Shown here: piece after piece, positions 61,364-64,000 of the stretch
Position numbering within the stretch: position 1 is the first letter of the stretch
Layout of the letters: every line of letters begins with the position of its first letter
Assembly (NCBI RefSeq): GCF_026212465.1
Contig: NC_080056.1
Coordinates: 21,172,017 to 21,236,016 of the forward strand
Direction of reading: 5' to 3'
Length of the DNA: 64,000 bases
Source of the DNA: Amaranthus tricolor
Taxonomy: Eukaryota; Streptophyta; Magnoliopsida; Caryophyllales; Amaranthaceae
Position numbers and translations under genes: made by a program
Notes under the pieces: generated by a model
What the model was told of the DNA's origin: nothing
The model's database searches: none
The model's input: only the letters and a program-made list of their open reading frames with translations

Positions 61364-64000
61364 TGAAACAGTCGTATTATTAGCAGATTTTATTAGTTGT
61401 TTTTAGCGCCTAATTTTTCTTATGTATTTGTTCGTTACTAATTATAATTTAATTAGTGATGGTAGTAATTTTAAAATTCTCTACAATGATTAGAAATTTG
61501 TTAATTGGTAACGTGCTTATGAATTGTAACAAGTAACGTAAACTTTGGAGGTAAAACTTAAAGTTGAGCAACAACCCATAACAGTTCGAAAATTTTTTTT
61601 ACCCAAACATATTATATCATGATGGGAGTAAATTAAATATTTCACACATATACAAGTGATTTTTTTAAACATGAAGTACAAGTTACATAACTTGTTACAT
61701 GTACAACAATTTTTACCCAAACCTTAAACTACCTTAGATAAACCTTTGCTACACTATAATAGATCAAATGATGGACAAAAATCACCAAAAAAAACAACCC
61801 CAACCAGCCATGCTAAAGCTCTCCTACACCCCCTTATAGCGCTTGTACACTTACATACACAAGCTAAAAACTCTACCCAAGAACCCCTTTTGTTCTATCC
61901 AAAGCTTGTGCATCATTACAAGCATGCAAGAGGCAAAAATTTGAAGCAAAAACACTTTATTTTCTGAATATTATTCAGCCATAAACCCCAACACATTGCT
62001 CCCAAGTTCATCCATGAACAAACACTAGAATCCTTCAAACTTTCAATAACTAAAACACCTTCTTTTGTCATCAAATCTCCTTCAAAAACCCATTTAAACT
62101 TCTGAAAATTTATGCTTATAAACTCAAATCTCCCATAAAAATAATCATCGTCTTAAGAGCTTTCCATAGACACCAAACTTGAAGAAATCCACCAAGTATA
62201 GAGTAAGTTATGTTTATTTCTTTATTCCATTAGTTTTTGTTGGAACTTGTTCATGTAAAACAATTTTTTTTACATGAATCTTTCTATAAACTAAGATCAT
62301 TATAAATTGAGTATTTTATCTCTAAACTAAGAAAATCATCACTTATAAATCTATAATAATAGGCCATAATAGAAAGTAAGAAGATGTATTTCCACAAACA
62401 TAAAACTTTTGTTACTCGAAGGATTCAAGTAAAATTATGGGACTTAACTATTGCTCAACATAATATAATAAGTATACTCCAAATATGTTAAAATCATCAC
62501 AAGTATTAGTCTAACAACTCTAACTAGGAAAAGTTAAGTGCATGTTAGAAATCCAAAATTATTATTGATTTTTTGATGTATGCAATATGTTTAGTTGAGG
62601 AGTTGGAGTTGAGACTTGAAGGGCAAGGACCTGAAGTTTGAACCGCTTATAAGAACTCGTAGGAGCTTACGGAATAATTATATAGGTTTGGAGTCGAGGT
62701 ATGTCACATGGGGTGATTTTTAAAGGATTTAAGAACAAGTTGGGAATGTTTGTGTACAAACTTGTTTTTTTTCAAAAAAAAATAAATAAATTCCCAAAGA
62801 GAAGTTATTAAATCTTGAAAAATGATGTCAAAATGATCAATGTGAGTATGGAATAATTTATTACATGTATTATTATTGTGGGCATTATGCATGTTGATTT
62901 TATAAATTATTGTATGTAAAGGCATGTTTAACACTACTTTGTAAAAGTTATTCTGATGGAAATGATTATATGAATTCGAAAATATTTGAAATTCATTTTA
63001 AAAGAAATTTCCAGTAGCTATATTTTAAGAAAATTTCTTGCATACTTTTTGTTGAGATTATTCGTTAAATTGATATTTTAATGGATTTTAAGGTGTTAAA
63101 TACTCTTATTATAAAACATGGTATTAGATGAAACCTTCATCATCAAAAATAATTAATAAAAACATATTATAATGTCTCCAACAAGATTTGGCCTGAATAT
63201 ATTTAGTTTGGAATTTTTTTTTATGATTTTTGAATAATCGTTAAATTGTTTAACGGTAAATTGTAAAATGGTAAAATAACAAATAATTACCAAACAAAGA
63301 CATATGGACTTGAAATGTTTATCACATACTCTTAGGGACAGTAGGTAAAATTGGTAAAATTTTGGGAAGGTTTCGTTGACATTTAAGGACATTAATAATT
63401 TTTACTCGGTTATTAATAATCGGTAAGTTTGAAAACGGTAAAATATAAAATAAATACTAAATGATGTATTTTGGACATGTAAATTTTCTGAGACACTTAT
63501 ATAAACGCTAGATACAAGTTCAAAAATTTATATGGATTTTCGTGACCATATACGGACTTAAATAAATTTTATTCGGTTTATTAGTTAAATAACGATATTA
63601 ATTATTAAAAATACCCCACATGATTATTAATGGTTATTTAAAATTTTATACCCCTTAAAATAGCTTCTGGAATATCATATAATTTTTATAATATTTTATT
63701 CGGACTCAAATAATTTTAAACCTATTTTATTCTATTTATCGATAAAATGTCTATACAAAATAATAAAACATCAAACATGAGTTTTATAAGTTCAAATGGC
63801 CTAATAAACATGTAATATAACTTCTGGAACTTTGGTATAATTTTATAAAATAAATTATTAATTATTTACTAATTTATGAAATTAATAGAAAATGTTTATT
63901 TATTAAAAAGTGTAATATTGTTAATTAAATTTGGTTAAAAATAGACCTATATAAAAAAATTTATAATTATATTAGTAACCTACTTCCTCATAGTATAAAT
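61364..64000 (+). mobile_element. Non-satellite AT-rich DNA, probably LTR-retrotransposon (LTR-like) sequence
   Basis: At 61364 the satellite changes abruptly to TGAAACAGTCGTATTATTAG, a plausible LTR start. The following 2.6 kb has no convincing coding frame; the longest open frames are under 80 codons and AT- or Pro/His-rich. A C-rich, G-poor stretch (about 61780-62130) followed by GAGTAAGTT looks like a transcript leader region of a plant gypsy LTR. GGAGTCGAGGTATGTCACAT (~62690) recalls TCGAGGTA sequences seen in such LTRs; the gypsy LTR at 229-1761 has TCGAGGTACTGTAAGTCACA at ~853. The distal part repeats the word GGTAAA. No second LTR or PBS is visible before the window ends, so identity and length remain uncertain. 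Confidence 0.35.

Noticed and set aside
61746..61967. 73-codon open frame in the right-hand non-satellite region
   Set aside because: No recognisable domain; it lies in a C/A-rich leader-like stretch that often stays open by chance.

Overview
The window looks like a nuclear plant genome, probably a eudicot. It is very AT-rich and contains plant-type LTR retrotransposons: a Sirevirus-like Ty1/copia element with a plant-type third ORF, and the tail of a chromodomain-bearing Ty3/gypsy element. I see no host protein gene and no RNA gene. The window is dominated by a tandem satellite with a monomer of about 170 bp, a size and organisation typical of plant pericentromeric or centromeric arrays. I do not recognise the satellite or the species.

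Layout. (1) 1-1761: the 3' end of a Ty3/gypsy element, comprising the last 19 codons of pol, a polypurine tract and a complete 3' LTR. (2) 1762-1921 and 3419-4683: satellite split by a 1497-bp solo copia-type LTR (1922-3418) flanked by a perfect 5-bp target-site duplication, TTAAG. (3) 4684-15327: a full-length 10.6-kb Sirevirus-like copia element inside a satellite monomer, with target-site duplication ACACT, two LTRs differing by about 1% substitutions, a PBS, gag, pol, a third long ORF and a doubled polypurine tract. Gag-pol is one reading frame broken only by three in-frame stop codons; the third ORF is open. (4) 15328-15523 satellite, then 15524-16059, a 5'-truncated paralogue of the solo LTR. 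It shares the same 3' insertion point and about 0.85 kb of downstream satellite with the first copy, so the LTR insertion preceded a duplication of the array. (5) 16060-61360: about 45 kb (roughly 265 monomers) of uninterrupted satellite. (6) 61361-64000: AT-rich non-satellite DNA, probably LTR-like.

The satellite has clear higher-order structure. By phase-matching variant monomers I recognise about eleven classes recurring in a fixed order. At 30044-37332 one round of eleven forms a head-to-tail higher-order repeat (HOR) of 1822-1823 bp in four copies, each with the same internally truncated monomer. From 41.85 kb to about 60.13 kb a different HOR of about 5521 bp, which I count as 33 monomers, is repeated with near identity. 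A 100-base N run at 41751-41850 interrupts that array. Comparing array phase on either side, about 2.84 kb (or that plus whole 5.52-kb units) is missing there. The sequence after the gap, to about 46.3 kb, carries many 1-2 base indels relative to the other copies, which looks like low-quality consensus.

The left part (16-30 kb) is more irregular, with chimeric and truncated monomers, while the most homogeneous copies lie at 47-60 kb. The identified transposons sit only at the left edge, with a possible further element beyond the right edge. This is the pattern expected of a satellite renewed from within by unequal exchange or conversion, with older edges that collect insertions. The short open frames scattered through the satellite are by-products of the repeat, not genes.
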